Origin: Lentisphaerae bacterium ADurb.Bin242
GTDB taxonomy: Bacteria > Verrucomicrobiota > Lentisphaeria > Victivallales > UBA1829
Direction: 5' to 3'
Assembly (NCBI GenBank): GCA_002069785.1
Contig: MWCA01000061.1
Location: 1 to 33,355 of the forward strand
DNA length: 33,355 bases
The translations under genes and the position numbers were made by a program. The notes beneath the pieces were generated by a model. The model saw only the letters and a program-made list of their open reading frames with translations. It made no database searches and was not told the DNA's origin. Positions 32,113 through 33,355 of the stretch are shown here, one piece after another (the stretch's first letter is position 1; every line of letters starts with the position of its first letter).

Positions 32113-33355
32113 ATGAAATTCAATTTGTTTTTCTCCGCCGCCGCCTTCCTGTTTGCCTGGGGAAGTGTACTTTGCAATGACTCCGCCGAAAACAATCTTC
32201 TGCAAAATGGAAGTTTTGAAAAAAGCGACACCGTTCCGACAGGCTGGTTTCGGGAAAACAACGGGGCGGAAGGAGAATCCGGCATCACCCGGGAAACCGC
32301 ATTTGAAGGAAAAAACGCATTCAAGCTGGTTCACCGGAGCGAAGACCGCAACTGGCTGCGGATCAGCCAGCTCGGGAAAATCAAGCCGCAGACCCGATAC
32401 AAATTCACCGCCGCGGTCCGAACGACAACCCCCTACTGGATCGAATTTTATCAGTTCGATTCTACGGGTAAACTGTTGAAAGCACTCACTCTGGCAAGGG
32501 GGGACTCCACTGCGGACCGCTGGCTCCCGGTCGAACAGGCTTTCATCACGGAAAAAGATGCCTGCTCGATGAAACTGTCGATGATCTCTCCGGCCAGGGG
32601 CGTCGTTTTTTATGACGCAGCCAATCTCCGGGAAGTTCATGACAAAATCAGAGAAGTCACAACCGTATTCATCCCGGATGTTCCTTTCCAGCTGGACGGG
32701 CAGTTGGAGGAGGCTTTCTGGAAAGAGATCCCTTTTACGGAAAATTTTTCGCTCCTCGGCGCCCAAAAGGATTTTGTTGTCCGCACGCAGGCGAAAATCT
32801 GTGCCGACAGCCGGGGATTCCGGATCGGGTTTTACTGTGAAGAACCCCTCGTTTCCCGTATGCTCGCCAATGCGGAAGAAGACAGCATAGCCGTCTATCA
32901 CGACGACTGTGTTGAAGTGTTCATGGATCTCCGCAATAAAGGCGAAGGCTACTTTCACTTCATCGGGAACAGCCTTGGCCGGAAAGGAGGCGAACAGTAT
33001 CCGGGAGCCCGTCTTGTCTGTGATCGGTTCGACTATGGAAGCGGAGTGGCTCCGGTCAACACCGGATGGAACTATGCCGCTCATAAAGGAAAAGACTATT
33101 GGAGCGCCGAATTTTACATCCCTTATAAAACCATTGGATATTCGCCTCAAAAAGAAGATCAGGGACGGATCAATTTCGCCCGGGAGCGCAAAGCGTCCGG
33201 CAAAGAGGAATACGGGTCGTGGGCCATTTCTCCCGTGGTCAACTTTCACAACCGCCAGTCCTTCGGCATTTTGAAATACGCGGACAGCATCGTAGATTTC
33301 TCTGTCACAGCTTCTACCCCCGAACCCGCCGTCGCAGAACAAAAAGTACCGGCGG
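32113..33355 (+). CDS. Secreted protein with CBM4/9-like and CBM9-like domains (3' end outside window)
   Basis: The frame from ATG 32113, with AAGGA eight bases ahead, stays open to the window edge (414 codons). It starts with a signal peptide (MKFNLFFSAAAFLFAWGSVLC). Residues about 26-175 form a beta-sandwich of the CBM4/9 kind (NLLQNGSFEKSDTVPTGWF, then VFYDAANLREV). About 185-395 is a CBM9-like domain (FQLDGQLEEAFWKEIP, CVEVFMDLRNKGEGYFHF, WSAEFYIPYKTIGY), similar in layout to the CBM9 region of the DUF4838 protein at 8683-11649. The part beyond the edge probably holds the catalytic module. It should bind or degrade a polysaccharide outside the cytoplasm. It follows the pseudopilin gene closely and is likely under the GntR/LacI-type regulator. 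Confidence 0.8.
   Translation, partial: MKFNLFFSAAAFLFAWGSVLCNDSAENNLLQNGSFEKSDTVPTGWFRENNGAEGESGITRETAFEGKNAFKLVHRSEDRNWLRISQLGKIKPQTRYKFTAAVRTTTPYWIEFYQFDSTGKLLKALTLARGDSTADRWLPVEQAFITEKDACSMKLSMISPARGVVFYDAANLREVHDKIREVTTVFIPDVPFQLDGQLEEAFWKEIPFTENFSLLGAQKDFVVRTQAKICADSRGFRIGFYCEEPLVSRMLANAEEDSIAVYHDDCVEVFMDLRNKGEGYFHFIGNSLGRKGGEQYPGARLVCDRFDYGSGVAPVNTGWNYAAHKGKDYWSAEFYIPYKTIGYSPQKEDQGRINFARERKASGKEEYGSWAISPVVNFHNRQSFGILKYADSIVDFSVTASTPEPAVAEQKVPA

Noticed and set aside
32074..33342. 422-codon minus-strand frame at the right end
   Set aside because: Antisense to the plus-strand secreted CBM9 protein, which has a signal peptide, a ribosome site and recognisable domains.
1..33355. tRNA, rRNA, CRISPR arrays, integrase or att sites
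   Set aside because: None seen on either strand; gaps are short and without cloverleaf-like or regularly spaced repeats.

Overview
The window looks like a chromosomal segment of a Lentisphaerota bacterium (Victivallis-like). This rests on family content and gene arrangement, not on any search. The main signs are short type IV prepilin-like proteins with an FTLIELL leader and a C-terminal DGHV motif, paired with secreted carbohydrate-active proteins, together with a DUF4838 protein, AraC and GntR/LacI-type sugar regulators and a large NAD-glutamate dehydrogenase. Base composition is moderate to slightly GC-rich. I see no rRNA, tRNA or CRISPR.

Layout. (1) 1-2240: the 3' end of a Gfo/Idh/MocA oxidoreductase and a GT-C type membrane glycosyltransferase. 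(2) 2322-6029, minus strand: a tight four-gene operon of two D-Ala-D-Ala-ligase-like ATP-grasp enzymes, a GNAT acetyltransferase and a lysine 2,3-aminomutase-type radical SAM enzyme, closed by a terminator. It looks like an uncharacterised beta-amino-acid ligation pathway and is my main candidate for a new system. (3) 6030-6601: a non-coding gap with a long AT-rich hairpin. (4) 6602-13434: a minus-strand operon of pseudopilin, secreted DUF4838/CBM9 protein and TIM-barrel glycosidase-like protein, with a divergent AraC regulator. (5) 13459-23650: an accessory catabolic region. DegT aminotransferase and ceramidase-like hydrolase genes occur here twice, once per strand. They accompany two sugar-isomerase-like TIM barrels, an intact/degenerate amidohydrolase pair, a second AraC regulator with a clear tandem operator, and the scar of a deleted pseudopilin gene. 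(6) 23786-24470: a decayed IS5-family element with both inverted repeats. (7) 24520-29900: the NAD-glutamate dehydrogenase and a convergent RecQ helicase. (8) 30085-33355: a GntR/LacI-type regulator with its own promoter and tandem operator, a pseudopilin, and a secreted CBM9-type protein cut by the window edge.

How the parts fit. The pseudopilin plus secreted carbohydrate-protein pair occurs intact twice (12375-8683 and 31349-33355) and once as a deletion remnant (19882-20039). Each is beside a sugar-type regulator, which suggests a substrate-specific cassette. The 18647-23650 operon appears to be driven by a TTTACA/TATAAT promoter with two AraC half-sites 20 bp apart just upstream. An identical 12-bp copy of that half-site lies before the isomerase gene at 16592, so the second AraC protein probably controls both. 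Substrates cannot be read from sequence. DegT enzymes, isomerases and a dehydrogenase would suit an amino-sugar or cyclitol pathway, but that is inference.
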